Origin: Streptomyces sp. TG1A-8
Lineage (GTDB): Bacteria; Actinomycetota; Actinomycetes; Streptomycetales; Streptomycetaceae
Reading direction: 5' to 3'
NCBI RefSeq assembly: GCF_030499535.1
Contig: NZ_JASTLB010000001.1
Location: forward strand, 1,612,001 to 1,676,000
Length of the DNA: 64,000 nt
Position 1 is the stretch's first letter. Every line of letters begins with the position of its first letter. The translations under genes were made by a program, and so were the position numbers. The notes below the pieces were generated by a model, which had not been told where the DNA came from, searched no databases, and worked only from the letters and a program-made list of their open reading frames with translations. Positions 33,381 to 41,260 of this stretch are shown here, piece by piece.

Positions 33381-33390
33381 CACACCGTCC

Positions 33391-33446
33391 ACATGACGGA
33401 CAAAGCTGGACTGTGTCCAGATCTCCGTGACACGCTTCCGTCATGT
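33391..33446 (+). promoter_or_regulatory. nested inverted repeats enclosing the leader-peptide start
   Basis: ACATGACGGA (33391-33400) is the exact complement of TCCGTCATGT (33437-33446). Between them CTGGAC and GTCCAG (33406-33420) form an inner hairpin. The outer right arm contains the ATG of the leader peptide (33443). As RNA this would hide the start codon. As DNA it would be an operator across the promoter. Confidence 0.6.
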
Positions 33447-33526
33447 TCGGAACTGGAATCGCCTTGGTGAGTCGGCGGCACGTCGATCTCGGCCGCATGT
33501 CCAGCGCCATCTGTCCGGCGGGCTGA
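33443..33526 (+). CDS. cysteine-containing leader peptide of the sulfur operon
   Basis: The 27-residue peptide starts MFGTGIALV, has the core SRRHVDLGRMSS and ends AICPAG. This core is the hallmark of actinobacterial leader peptides annotated before sulfur-assimilation genes. The single cysteine three residues before the end suggests cysteine-dependent attenuation. It lacks a good Shine-Dalgarno sequence, and an internal GTG (33467) is the other possible start. It ends 124 bases before the sulfite reductase gene. Confidence 0.78.
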   Translation: MFGTGIALVSRRHVDLGRMSSAICPAG

Positions 33527-33650
33527 CCGCACCGGCACGCCGCTCCCCTCCGCACCCCCTTCTGCCGCGCAACGACGCGCGCGCACGCCCGCATGCGCAC
33601 GCGCGCGCAGATCAGAGTCGCTTCCGCCTGTCCCGAAGGACGTATCAACC

Positions 33651-35345
33651 ATGGCCGCCACCCCGGAGAACCCCGCCTCAGCGTCCCGCCGCAAGGTGAG
33701 CCGTCACCGCGGCGAGGGTCAGTGGGCCGCGGGTCACTTCACCCCGCTCAACGGCAACGAACAGTTCAAGAAGGACGACGACGGTCTCAACGTGCGGACG
33801 CGCATTGAGACCGTCTACTCCCGGCGCGGCTTCGACTCGATCGACCCGAACGACCTGCGCGGCCGCATGCGCTGGTGGGGGCTGTACACCCAGCGCCGCC
33901 CGGGGATCGACGGCGGCAAGACGGCCGTGCTGGAGCCGGAGGAGCTGGACGACGAGTACTTCATGCTGCGGGTGCGGATCGACGGCGGTGCGCTCACCAC
34001 GCAGCAGCTGCGGGTCATCGGCGAGGTCTCGCAGGAGTACGCGCGCGGTACGGCCGACATCACCGACCGGCAGAACGTGCAGTACCACTGGATCCGCATC
34101 GAGGACGTGCCCGCGATCTGGGAGCGGCTCGAAGGCGTGGGCCTGTCGACCGTCACCGCGTGCGGCGACACCCCGCGCGTGATGATCGGCTCGCCGGTCG
34201 CGGGCATCGCCGAGGACGAGATCATCGACGCCACCCCGGCGCTGGAGGAGATGAAGCGCCGCGTCCTGAACAACAAGGCGTACTCCAACCTGCCCCGCAA
34301 GTTCAAGACGGCCATCTCGGGGTCGCCGCTGCTGGACGTGGTGCACGAGATCAACGACGTGGCGTTCGTGGGCGTGCACCACCCCGAGCACGGGCCGGGC
34401 TTCGACCTGTGGGTGGGCGGCGGCCTGTCCACCAACCCCAAGCTGGGCGTGCGGCTCGGCGCGTGGGTGCCGATCGACGAGGTCCCCGACGTCCACGAGG
34501 GCGTCGTCTCGATCTTCCGCGACTACGGCTACCGCCGGCTGCGCAACCGCGCCCGTCTGAAGTTCCTCGTCGCCGACTGGGGCGCGGAGAAGTTCCGGAA
34601 GGTGCTGGAGGACGAGTACCTGAAGCGCGCACTGGTCGACGGGCCCGCCCCGGAGCAGCCGGTGCAGCAGTGGCGCGACCACATCGGCGTGCACCGGCAG
34701 AAGGACGGCCGGTTCTACGTGGGCTTCGCCCCGCGCGTCGGCCGGGTCGACGGCGCCACCCTGACGAAGATCGCCGACCTGGCCGAGGCGCACGGCTCCG
34801 GCCGGGTCCGCACCACCGTCGAACAGAAGATGATCGTCCTCGACGTCGAGGGGGAGAAGGTCGACTCGCTGGTCGAGGCCCTGGAGGCGCTGGACCTCAC
34901 CGCCCGGCCGTCCTCCTTCCGGCGCGGCACCATGGCGTGCACCGGCATCGAGTTCTGCAAGCTCGCCATCGTGGAGACCAAGCAGCGCGGCTCCCAGCTG
35001 ATCGACGAGCTGGAGCGCCGCCTGCCGGACTTCGACCAGCCCATCACCATCAACCTCAACGGCTGCCCGAACGCCTGCGCCCGCATCCAGGTCGCCGACA
35101 TCGGCCTCAAGGGCCAGCTGGTCCTCGACGACCGGGGCGAGCAGGTCGAGGGCTACCAGGTGCACCTGGGCGGCGCACTGGGCCTGGAGCCGGGCTTCGG
35201 CCGCAAGGTGCGCGGTCTGAAGGTCACCTCCGACGAGCTGCCCGACTACATCGAGCGGGTCCTGACGCGGTACCAGGCCGAACGCGAGGAGGGCGAGCGC
35301 TTCGCCACCTGGGCCGCGCGCGCCTCCGAGGAGGCCCTGTCGTGA
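33651..35345 (+). CDS. cysI: ferredoxin-dependent sulfite (nitrite/sulfite) reductase
   Basis: The 564-residue protein reduces sulfite to sulfide with six electrons, using siroheme and a [4Fe-4S] cluster. The cluster cysteines are in ACTGIEFCKL and NGCPNACARIQ (C-x5-C and C-x3-C). Two ferredoxin-like half-domains with TADITDRQNVQYHWI and RVRTTVEQKMIVL are present. ETVYSRRGF and VTACGDTPR carry the Tyr and Cys that are cross-linked in the mycobacterial SirA enzyme. It resembles SirA/NirA rather than NADPH-dependent CysI. GAAGGA lies 11 bases upstream. It heads the operon and overlaps the next gene. Confidence 0.93.
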   Translation: MAATPENPASASRRKVSRHRGEGQWAAGHFTPLNGNEQFKKDDDGLNVRTRIETVYSRRGFDSIDPNDLRGRMRWWGLYTQRRPGIDGGKTAVLEPEELDDEYFMLRVRIDGGALTTQQLRVIGEVSQEYARGTADITDRQNVQYHWIRIEDVPAIWERLEGVGLSTVTACGDTPRVMIGSPVAGIAEDEIIDATPALEEMKRRVLNNKAYSNLPRKFKTAISGSPLLDVVHEINDVAFVGVHHPEHGPGFDLWVGGGLSTNPKLGVRLGAWVPIDEVPDVHEGVVSIFRDYGYRRLRNRARLKFLVADWGAEKFRKVLEDEYLKRALVDGPAPEQPVQQWRDHIGVHRQKDGRFYVGFAPRVGRVDGATLTKIADLAEAHGSGRVRTTVEQKMIVLDVEGEKVDSLVEALEALDLTARPSSFRRGTMACTGIEFCKLAIVETKQRGSQLIDELERRLPDFDQPITINLNGCPNACARIQVADIGLKGQLVLDDRGEQVEGYQVHLGGALGLEPGFGRKVRGLKVTSDELPDYIERVLTRYQAEREEGERFATWAARASEEALS

Positions 35346-35563
35346 GCGAGCGGGCCGCGCCCTTCTACTGCCCCTACTGCGGCGACGAGGACCTGCGTCC
35401 GCACGAACAGGGCCACGGCGCCTGGGAGTGCGCGGCGTGCAACCGCGCCTTCCAGCTGAAGTTCCTCGGGCTGCTGGCGAGGGGCTTCGGTGCTCCGCGG
35501 GCGGATGCGCCACTGGAAGGCGGCCCGCGACGGGCCGGTGACGGAGGGGATGGGCGGACATGA
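35342..35563 (+). CDS. small zinc-ribbon protein in the sulfur operon
   Basis: The GTG at 35342 overlaps the sulfite reductase stop (GTGA), and the gene's own stop overlaps the cysH start (ATGA). The 73-residue product begins VSERAAPFYCPYCGDEDLR and has two cysteine pairs, CPYC and CAAC, 19 residues apart, as in rubredoxin-like zinc ribbons. Its tail is glycine- and arginine-rich. The tight placement between reductase genes suggests a role in their assembly or electron supply. The function is not established. Confidence 0.85.
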   Translation: MSERAAPFYCPYCGDEDLRPHEQGHGAWECAACNRAFQLKFLGLLARGFGAPRADAPLEGGPRRAGDGGDGRT

Positions 35564-36270
35564 CGACGGCTCAGGACGAGCGGGCGGAAGACGGACTGAG
35601 GGCGCTCGCCGAGCGGGCGGGCCGGGACCTGGAGGACGCCTCCGCCCTGGAGATCCTGCAGTGGGCGGCGGACACCTTCGGCAAGGAGTTCTGCGTCACC
35701 TCCTCCATGGAGGACGCCGTGGTCGCCCACCTCGCCTCGCGCGTGCTCAAGGGCGTGGACGTCGTCTTCCTCGACACCGGCTACCACTTCCCGGAGACCA
35801 TCGGCACCCGGGACGCCGTCGAGGCCGTGATGGACGTGAACGTCATCACGCTCACGCCGCGGCAGACGGTCGCCGAGCAGGACGCGCAGTACGGCCCCCG
35901 GCTGTACGAGCGCGACCCCGACCTGTGCTGCAGGCTGCGCAAGGTACGGCCCCTGGACGAGGGGCTGGAGGGCTACCGGGCCTGGGCGACGGGGCTGCGC
36001 CGCGACGAGTCCCCGACCCGGGCCGGCACCCCGGTCGTCGCCTGGGACGACAAGCGGCGGAAGGTGAAGGTCTCCCCCATAGCCCGGTGGTCACAGGAAG
36101 ATGTGGCAGCGTACGTCGCCGAGCACGGGGTGCTCACCAATCCCCTGCTGACGGACGGCTACGCCTCCATCGGCTGCGCCCCGTGCACCCGCCGCGTCCT
36201 CGAGGGCGAGGACGCGCGCGCCGGCCGCTGGGCCGGGCTCTCCAAGACCGAGTGCGGACTGCACGGATGA
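35560..36270 (+). CDS. cysH: adenylyl-sulfate (APS) reductase
   Basis: The 236-residue protein has the PP-loop reductase fold with TSSMEDAVV and FLDTGYHFPET. It carries the [4Fe-4S] ligands of the bacterial APS-type enzyme: C123-C124 and C206/C209 in GCAPC. The catalytic cysteine is C232 in the terminal TECGLHG. This set distinguishes APS reductase from cluster-free PAPS reductase. It reduces APS to sulfite with thioredoxin. It overlaps the zinc-ribbon gene and is followed at once by cysC. Confidence 0.92.
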   Translation: MTTAQDERAEDGLRALAERAGRDLEDASALEILQWAADTFGKEFCVTSSMEDAVVAHLASRVLKGVDVVFLDTGYHFPETIGTRDAVEAVMDVNVITLTPRQTVAEQDAQYGPRLYERDPDLCCRLRKVRPLDEGLEGYRAWATGLRRDESPTRAGTPVVAWDDKRRKVKVSPIARWSQEDVAAYVAEHGVLTNPLLTDGYASIGCAPCTRRVLEGEDARAGRWAGLSKTECGLHG

Positions 36271-36296
36271 CGAACGATGAGACTCAGGAGAACCAC

Positions 36297-36833
36297 GTGA
36301 CGACCGGAGCCACCGTATGGCTCACGGGTCTGCCGAGCGCCGGCAAGACCACCATCGCGTACGAGCTGGCCGGCCGGCTGCGCGCGGAGGGCCACCGCGT
36401 CGAGGTGCTCGACGGCGACGAGATCCGCGAGTTCATCTCGGCCGGTCTCGGTTTCAGCCGTACGGACCGGCACACGAACGTGCAGCGCATCGGCTTCGTC
36501 GCCGAGCTGCTGGCCCGCAACGGCGTCAAGGCACTGGTTCCGGTGATCGCGCCCTACGCCGACAGCCGCGAGGCCGTCCGCAAGCGGCACGGGGAGAACG
36601 GGACGCCGTACCTGGAGATCCACGTGGCCACCCCGGTCGAGGTGTGCTCGGTGCGCGACGTGAAGGGCCTGTACGCCAGGCAGGCCGCGGGCGAGCTGAC
36701 CGGGCTCACCGGTGTCGACGACCCCTACGAGCAGCCGCAGGCGCCCGACCTGCGGATCGAATCGCAGGACCAGACCGTGCAGGAGTCCGCGGCGTCCGTG
36801 TACGCCCTGCTCAGCGAGAAGGGACTGGTATGA
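36297..36833 (+). CDS. cysC: adenylyl-sulfate kinase
   Basis: The GTG at 36297 follows CAGGAG with 6-base spacing, giving 178 residues. An ATG at 36267 overlapping the cysH stop is the alternative. The P-loop is GLPSAGKTT. EVLDGDEIREF, GLGFSRTDRHTNVQRIGFVAELL, IAPYADSREAVR and KGLYARQAAGEL match CysC. It phosphorylates APS to PAPS for sulfotransferases. Because the neighbouring reductase appears to use APS directly, its role is probably to make PAPS rather than sulfite. Confidence 0.92.
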   Translation: MTTGATVWLTGLPSAGKTTIAYELAGRLRAEGHRVEVLDGDEIREFISAGLGFSRTDRHTNVQRIGFVAELLARNGVKALVPVIAPYADSREAVRKRHGENGTPYLEIHVATPVEVCSVRDVKGLYARQAAGELTGLTGVDDPYEQPQAPDLRIESQDQTVQESAASVYALLSEKGLV

Positions 36834-37774
36834 CGACCGTTGCCGAGGCCACGCCGGGCGAGGAGGGCACGCACAGCCCGTACGCCCTGTCGCACCTGGA
36901 CGCGCTGGAGTCCGAGGCGGTGCACATCTTCCGCGAGGTGGCGGGCGAGTTCGAGAACCCGGTGATCCTGTTCTCCGGCGGCAAGGACTCCATCGTCATG
37001 CTGCACCTCGCGCTGAAGGCGTTCGCGCCGGCCGCGGTGCCCTTCTCGCTGCTCCATGTGGACACCGGACACAACTTCCCCGAAGTACTGGAGTACCGCG
37101 ACCGCGTGGTGGCCGCCCATGGGCTGCGCCTCCATGTGGCCTCCGTACAGGACTACATCGACCGGGGTGTACTCAAGGAACGTCCCGACGGCACCCGCAA
37201 CCCGCTGCAGACGCTTCCGCTGACGGAGAAGATCCAGAGCGAGGGGTTCGACGCCGTGTTCGGCGGTGGACGCCGCGACGAGGAGAAGGCCCGCGCCAAG
37301 GAGCGCGTGTTCTCCCTGCGCGACGAGTTCTCCCAGTGGGACCCGCGCCGGCAGCGGCCCGAGCTGTGGAACCTCTACAACGGCCGGCACGCCCCCGGCG
37401 AGCACGTGCGGGTGTTCCCGCTGTCCAACTGGACCGAGCTGGACGTGTGGCAGTACATCGCCCGCGAGGGCATCGAGCTGCCGCGGATCTACTTCGCGCA
37501 CGAGCGCGAGGTGTTCCGGCGGGGCGGGATGTGGCTGACCGCCGGCGAGTGGGGCGGCCCCAAGGACGGCGAGGACGTGGAGAAGCGGCTGGTGCGCTAC
37601 CGGACCGTCGGCGACATGTCCTGCACGGGCGCCGTCGACTCCGACGCGACCACGCTGGACGCCGTCATCGCCGAGATCGCCGCCTCCCGGCTGACCGAGC
37701 GCGGCGCGACCCGCGCCGACGACAAGCTCTCCGAGGCCGCGATGGAAGACCGCAAGCGCGAGGGGTACTTCTAA
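36830..37774 (+). CDS. cysD: sulfate adenylyltransferase subunit 2
   Basis: The 314-residue protein starts by ATGA overlap with cysC. It is the catalytic PP-loop subunit that makes APS from ATP and sulfate. It shows the SGGKDS loop (FSGGKDSIVML), HVDTGHNFPEVLEYRD, FGGGRRDEEKARAKERVFS, FPLSNWTELDVWQYI and the terminal SEAAMEDRKREGYF. It is cytoplasmic and works as a complex with CysN. It ends with TAA, rare in this window. Confidence 0.94.
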   Translation: MTTVAEATPGEEGTHSPYALSHLDALESEAVHIFREVAGEFENPVILFSGGKDSIVMLHLALKAFAPAAVPFSLLHVDTGHNFPEVLEYRDRVVAAHGLRLHVASVQDYIDRGVLKERPDGTRNPLQTLPLTEKIQSEGFDAVFGGGRRDEEKARAKERVFSLRDEFSQWDPRRQRPELWNLYNGRHAPGEHVRVFPLSNWTELDVWQYIAREGIELPRIYFAHEREVFRRGGMWLTAGEWGGPKDGEDVEKRLVRYRTVGDMSCTGAVDSDATTLDAVIAEIAASRLTERGATRADDKLSEAAMEDRKREGYF

Positions 37775-37776
37775 GC

Positions 37777-39111
37777 ATGAGCACGATCACGACCGAGGAG
37801 CTCCCGGCCACCACCCTGCTGCGGTTCGCCACCGCCGGCTCCGTCGACGACGGCAAGTCCACGCTCGTCGGCCGGCTGCTGCACGACTCCAAGTCGGTCC
37901 TCGCCGACCAACTGGAGGCCGTGGAGCGCGTGTCGGCGAGCCGGGGCCAGGAGGGCCCGGACCTGGCGCTGCTGACCGACGGCCTGCGGGCCGAGCGCGA
38001 GCAGGGCATCACCATCGACGTGGCCTACCGCTACTTCGCCACGCCCCGCCGCCGCTTCATCCTGGCCGACACGCCGGGCCACGTGCAGTACACCCGCAAC
38101 ATGGTCACCGGCGCCTCCACCGCCGAGCTGACGGTGATCCTGGTCGACGCCCGCAACGGCGTGGTCGAGCAGACCCGCCGGCACGCGGCGATCGCCGCCC
38201 TGCTCCGGGTCCCCCACGTGGTCCTCGCGGTCAACAAGATGGACCTGGTGGACTACCGGGAGAGCGCCTTCGCGGCCATCGCCGAGGAGTTCACGGCGTA
38301 CGCGATCGAGCTGGGCGTCCCCGAGGTCACCGCGATACCGATCTCGGCGCTCGCCGGCGACAACGTGGTGGAGCCGTCCGCGCACATGGACTGGTACGGC
38401 GGCCCGACCGTCCTGGAGCACCTGGAGACCGTCCCGGTCAGCCACGACCTGGCGCAGTGCCACGCCCGGCTGCCCGTGCAGTACGTGATCCGGCCGCAGA
38501 CCGCCGAGCACCCGGACTACCGGGGCTACGCCGGCCAGATCGCCGCCGGCTCCTTCCGGGTCGGGGAGGCGGTCACCGTGCTGCCGTCCGGACGCACCTC
38601 CACGATCGCCGGGATCGACCTGCTGGGCGAGCCGGTCGACGTCGCCTGGACCACGCAGTCGGTGACCGTGCTGCTGGCGGACGACATCGACGTCTCGCGC
38701 GGCGACCTGATCGTGCCGGCCAAGGACGCGCCGCCCACCACGCAGGACGTGGAGGCGACCGTCTGCCACGTCGCCGACGAGCCGCTGACCGTCGGGCACC
38801 GGGTGCTGCTCAAGCACGGCACCCGCACGGTCAAGGCGATCGTGAAGGACATCCCGTCCCGCCTCACGCTCGACGACCTGTCCCTGCACCCGCACCCGGG
38901 ACGGCTCGTCGCCAACGACATCGGCCGGGTGAAGATCCGCACCGCCGAGCCGCTGCCGGTGGACTCCTACGCCGACTCGCGCCGCACCGGCTCCTTCATC
39001 CTGATCGACCCGGCCGACGGCACCACGCTCACCGCGGGCATGGTCGGCGAGTCGTTCGCCTCCCCCGAGCCGGTCCAGGACCCGGCCGACGAGGACGGCT
39101 GGGACTTCTGA
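37777..39111 (+). CDS. cysN: sulfate adenylyltransferase GTPase subunit 1
   Basis: The 444-residue EF-Tu-like GTPase starts 2 bases after cysD. It shows G1 (GSVDDGKST), the switch sequence REQGITIDVAYRYF, G3 (DTPGH) and G4 (NKMD), then two beta-barrel domains. GTP hydrolysis drives the unfavourable adenylylation of sulfate by CysD. It has no fused CysC kinase domain, unlike the mycobacterial enzyme, in keeping with the separate cysC gene. It ends QDPADEDGWDF. Confidence 0.94.
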   Translation: MSTITTEELPATTLLRFATAGSVDDGKSTLVGRLLHDSKSVLADQLEAVERVSASRGQEGPDLALLTDGLRAEREQGITIDVAYRYFATPRRRFILADTPGHVQYTRNMVTGASTAELTVILVDARNGVVEQTRRHAAIAALLRVPHVVLAVNKMDLVDYRESAFAAIAEEFTAYAIELGVPEVTAIPISALAGDNVVEPSAHMDWYGGPTVLEHLETVPVSHDLAQCHARLPVQYVIRPQTAEHPDYRGYAGQIAAGSFRVGEAVTVLPSGRTSTIAGIDLLGEPVDVAWTTQSVTVLLADDIDVSRGDLIVPAKDAPPTTQDVEATVCHVADEPLTVGHRVLLKHGTRTVKAIVKDIPSRLTLDDLSLHPHPGRLVANDIGRVKIRTAEPLPVDSYADSRRTGSFILIDPADGTTLTAGMVGESFASPEPVQDPADEDGWDF

Positions 39112-39113
39112 CC

Positions 39114-39218
39114 ATGAACCGGCCGGACTTCTACTCGACGTTCGCCAAGGAGGGCGGCCGCGTCGGCAGCGGCGCCCTCGGCAGCGGACAGGGCGGAGTG
39201 GCGCGATGTGCGCGCTGA
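39114..39218 (+). CDS. possible 34-residue peptide after cysN
   Basis: An ATG two bases past the cysN stop opens a 34-codon frame beginning MNRPDFYSTFAKEGG, then Gly/Ser-rich to a CAR end. Third positions are mostly G or C for the first 24 codons. There is no separate ribosome-binding site, so it would depend on termination-reinitiation. It may be a real micropeptide or part of an untranslated spacer before the transporter genes. Confidence 0.3.
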   Translation: MNRPDFYSTFAKEGGRVGSGALGSGQGGVARCAR

Positions 39219-39334
39219 CGTACGCGCACCGCTCGCGCGCCCTCACCCCCCACCACCACAGACGAAGACCTGCCGATCTCCCGGCCACGACCTGAGAGCC
39301 CGTGACCGCCGGGCCAACGAGAGGAACACCTCCC

Positions 39335-40444
39335 GTGCCTGCCAACCGCTCCGTACTCCTGCGCCGCGGCCTGTCCGCGCTCGCCGCCCTGCCCCTGCTC
39401 GCCCTGGCCGCCTGCGGTTACGGCTCCGAGTCCGAGAGCCACACCACCACCGAGGTCGCCGCCGGCGCCGGGAAGACCGACGGACTCGACTCCGTGAAGA
39501 TCGGCTACTTCGGCAACCTGACGCACGCGACCGCGCTGGTCGGCAACCAGAAGGGCTTCTTCCAGAAGGAGCTGGGCGCCACCCGGGCCAAGTACCAGGT
39601 CTTCAACGCGGGCCCGTCCGAGATCGAGGCGCTGAACTCCGGTTCCATCGACATCGGCTGGATCGGCCCCTCCCCGGCGATCAACGGCTACACCAAGTCC
39701 GGCGGCAAGAGCCTGCGCATCATAGGTGGTTCGGCGTCCGGCGGGGTCAAGCTGGTCGTCAACCCGAAGAAGATCACGTCCCTGAAGGACGTCCGGGGCA
39801 AGAGGATCGCCACGCCGCAGCTGGGCAACACGCAGGACGTGGCGTTCCTCAACTGGGCGGCCGAGCAGGGCTGGAGGATCGACGCCGAGAGCGGCAAGGG
39901 CGACGTGTCGGTCGTCCGCACCGACAACAAGGTGACCCCGGACGCCTTCAAATCCGGTGCGATAGACGGCGCCTGGGTGCCCGAGCCGACCGCGTCCAAG
40001 CTGGTCGCCGAGGGCGGCAGGGTACTGCTGGACGAGTCCTCGCTGTGGCCCGGCAAGAAGTTCGTGATCACGAACATCATCGTGCGGCAGAGCTTCCTCC
40101 AGGACCACCCCAAGGCCGTCGAGGCGGTCCTGAAGGCGTCGGTCGAGACGAACAAGTGGATCAACGCCCACCCCGGCGAGGCGAAGGCGGCGGCGAACAA
40201 GCAGCTGGAGGCCGACTCCGGCAAGGCGCTTCCCGCCGACGTCCTGGACCCGGCGTGGACGTCCATCGAGTTCACCGACGACCCGCTGGCCTCCACCCTG
40301 AACACCGAGGCGCAGCACGCGGTCAAGGCCGGCCTGCTGGAGAAGCCCAGGCTGGACGGCATCTACGACCTCACCCTCCTGAACAAGGTCCTGCGGGCCG
40401 AGGGCGAGAACACCGTCGGCGACGCCGGTCTCGGCGCCCGGTAA
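39335..40444 (+). CDS. ssuA: ABC transporter lipoprotein for sulfonate-type substrates
   Basis: The GTG at 39335 gives a lipoprotein signal with lipobox LAAC (Cys27) and 369 residues; a GTG at 39302 is less likely. The mature protein is a SsuA/TauA-like periplasmic-type binding protein: VKIGYFGNLTHATALVGNQKG, GPSEIEALNSGSIDIGWIGPSPAING and DAFKSGAIDGAWVPEPTASKL. It would capture an alkanesulfonate, taurine or sulfate ester at the outer face of the membrane. No monooxygenase (SsuD/TauD) gene is adjacent, so sulfate uptake is also possible. It ends with TAA. Confidence 0.85.
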   Translation: MPANRSVLLRRGLSALAALPLLALAACGYGSESESHTTTEVAAGAGKTDGLDSVKIGYFGNLTHATALVGNQKGFFQKELGATRAKYQVFNAGPSEIEALNSGSIDIGWIGPSPAINGYTKSGGKSLRIIGGSASGGVKLVVNPKKITSLKDVRGKRIATPQLGNTQDVAFLNWAAEQGWRIDAESGKGDVSVVRTDNKVTPDAFKSGAIDGAWVPEPTASKLVAEGGRVLLDESSLWPGKKFVITNIIVRQSFLQDHPKAVEAVLKASVETNKWINAHPGEAKAAANKQLEADSGKALPADVLDPAWTSIEFTDDPLASTLNTEAQHAVKAGLLEKPRLDGIYDLTLLNKVLRAEGENTVGDAGLGAR

Positions 40445-40480
40445 GCCCCGTAGCCGAACAGTTCCCAGGAGGTGACGACC

Positions 40481-41260
40481 ATGGCCACGACCTTCGCCCA
40501 GGCCGCCGAGTCCGTCGAGCACGCGGCACGCATCGAGCACGTCTCGAAGTCCTTCGCCGCACCCGGCGGACAGCAGCTCGTACTGGACGACATCAGCATC
40601 GATGTCGCACCGGGTGAGTTCGTCACCCTCCTGGGGGCCTCGGGCTGCGGCAAGTCGACCCTGCTCAACCTGGTGGCGGGCCTGGACCGGCCCTCCTCCG
40701 GCAGCATCACGACCCACGGGCGGCCGGCCCTGATGTTCCAGGAGCACGCCCTGTTCCCGTGGCTGACCGCGGGCAAGAACATCGAACTCGCCCTGCGGCT
40801 GAGGGGGGTCGCGAAGGGCGAGCGGCGCGAGCGGGCCGAGCGGCTGCTGGAACTCGTGCGGCTCAAGGGCGCCTACGGCAAGCGGGTGCACGAGCTGTCC
40901 GGGGGCATGCGCCAGCGCGTGGCCATGGCCCGGGCGCTCGCCCAGGACAGCCAGCTGCTGCTGATGGACGAGCCGTTCGCGGCGCTGGACGCGATCACCC
41001 GCGATCTGCTGCACGACGAGCTGACCCGGATCTGGGCGGAGACGGGCCTGTCCGTCCTCTTCGTCACGCACAACGTGCGCGAGGCGGTGCGGCTCGCGCA
41101 GCGGGTCGTGCTGCTGTCCTCGCGCCCGGGCCGGATCGCCCGCGAGTGGCGGGTGGACATCCCCCAGCCGCGGCGCATCGAGGACGCTCCGGTCGCCGAA
41201 CTGTCCCTGGAGATCACCGAAGTACTGCGTGGGGAGATCCGCCGTCATGGCCAGCACTGA
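40481..41260 (+). CDS. ssuB: ABC transporter ATPase (sulfonate type)
   Basis: AGGAGGTGA precedes the ATG at 40481, giving 259 residues. It shows Walker A GASGCGKST, Q-loop LMFQEHALFPWLT, signature LSGGMRQRV, Walker B LLLMDEPF and the H-loop VTHNVREAVRLA. It is the energy-coupling subunit of the SsuABC-type importer. The GGMRQR variant and SSRPGRI end are typical of the nitrate/sulfonate/taurine subfamily. The permease gene starts inside its last codons. Confidence 0.9.
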   Translation: MATTFAQAAESVEHAARIEHVSKSFAAPGGQQLVLDDISIDVAPGEFVTLLGASGCGKSTLLNLVAGLDRPSSGSITTHGRPALMFQEHALFPWLTAGKNIELALRLRGVAKGERRERAERLLELVRLKGAYGKRVHELSGGMRQRVAMARALAQDSQLLLMDEPFAALDAITRDLLHDELTRIWAETGLSVLFVTHNVREAVRLAQRVVLLSSRPGRIAREWRVDIPQPRRIEDAPVAELSLEITEVLRGEIRRHGQH

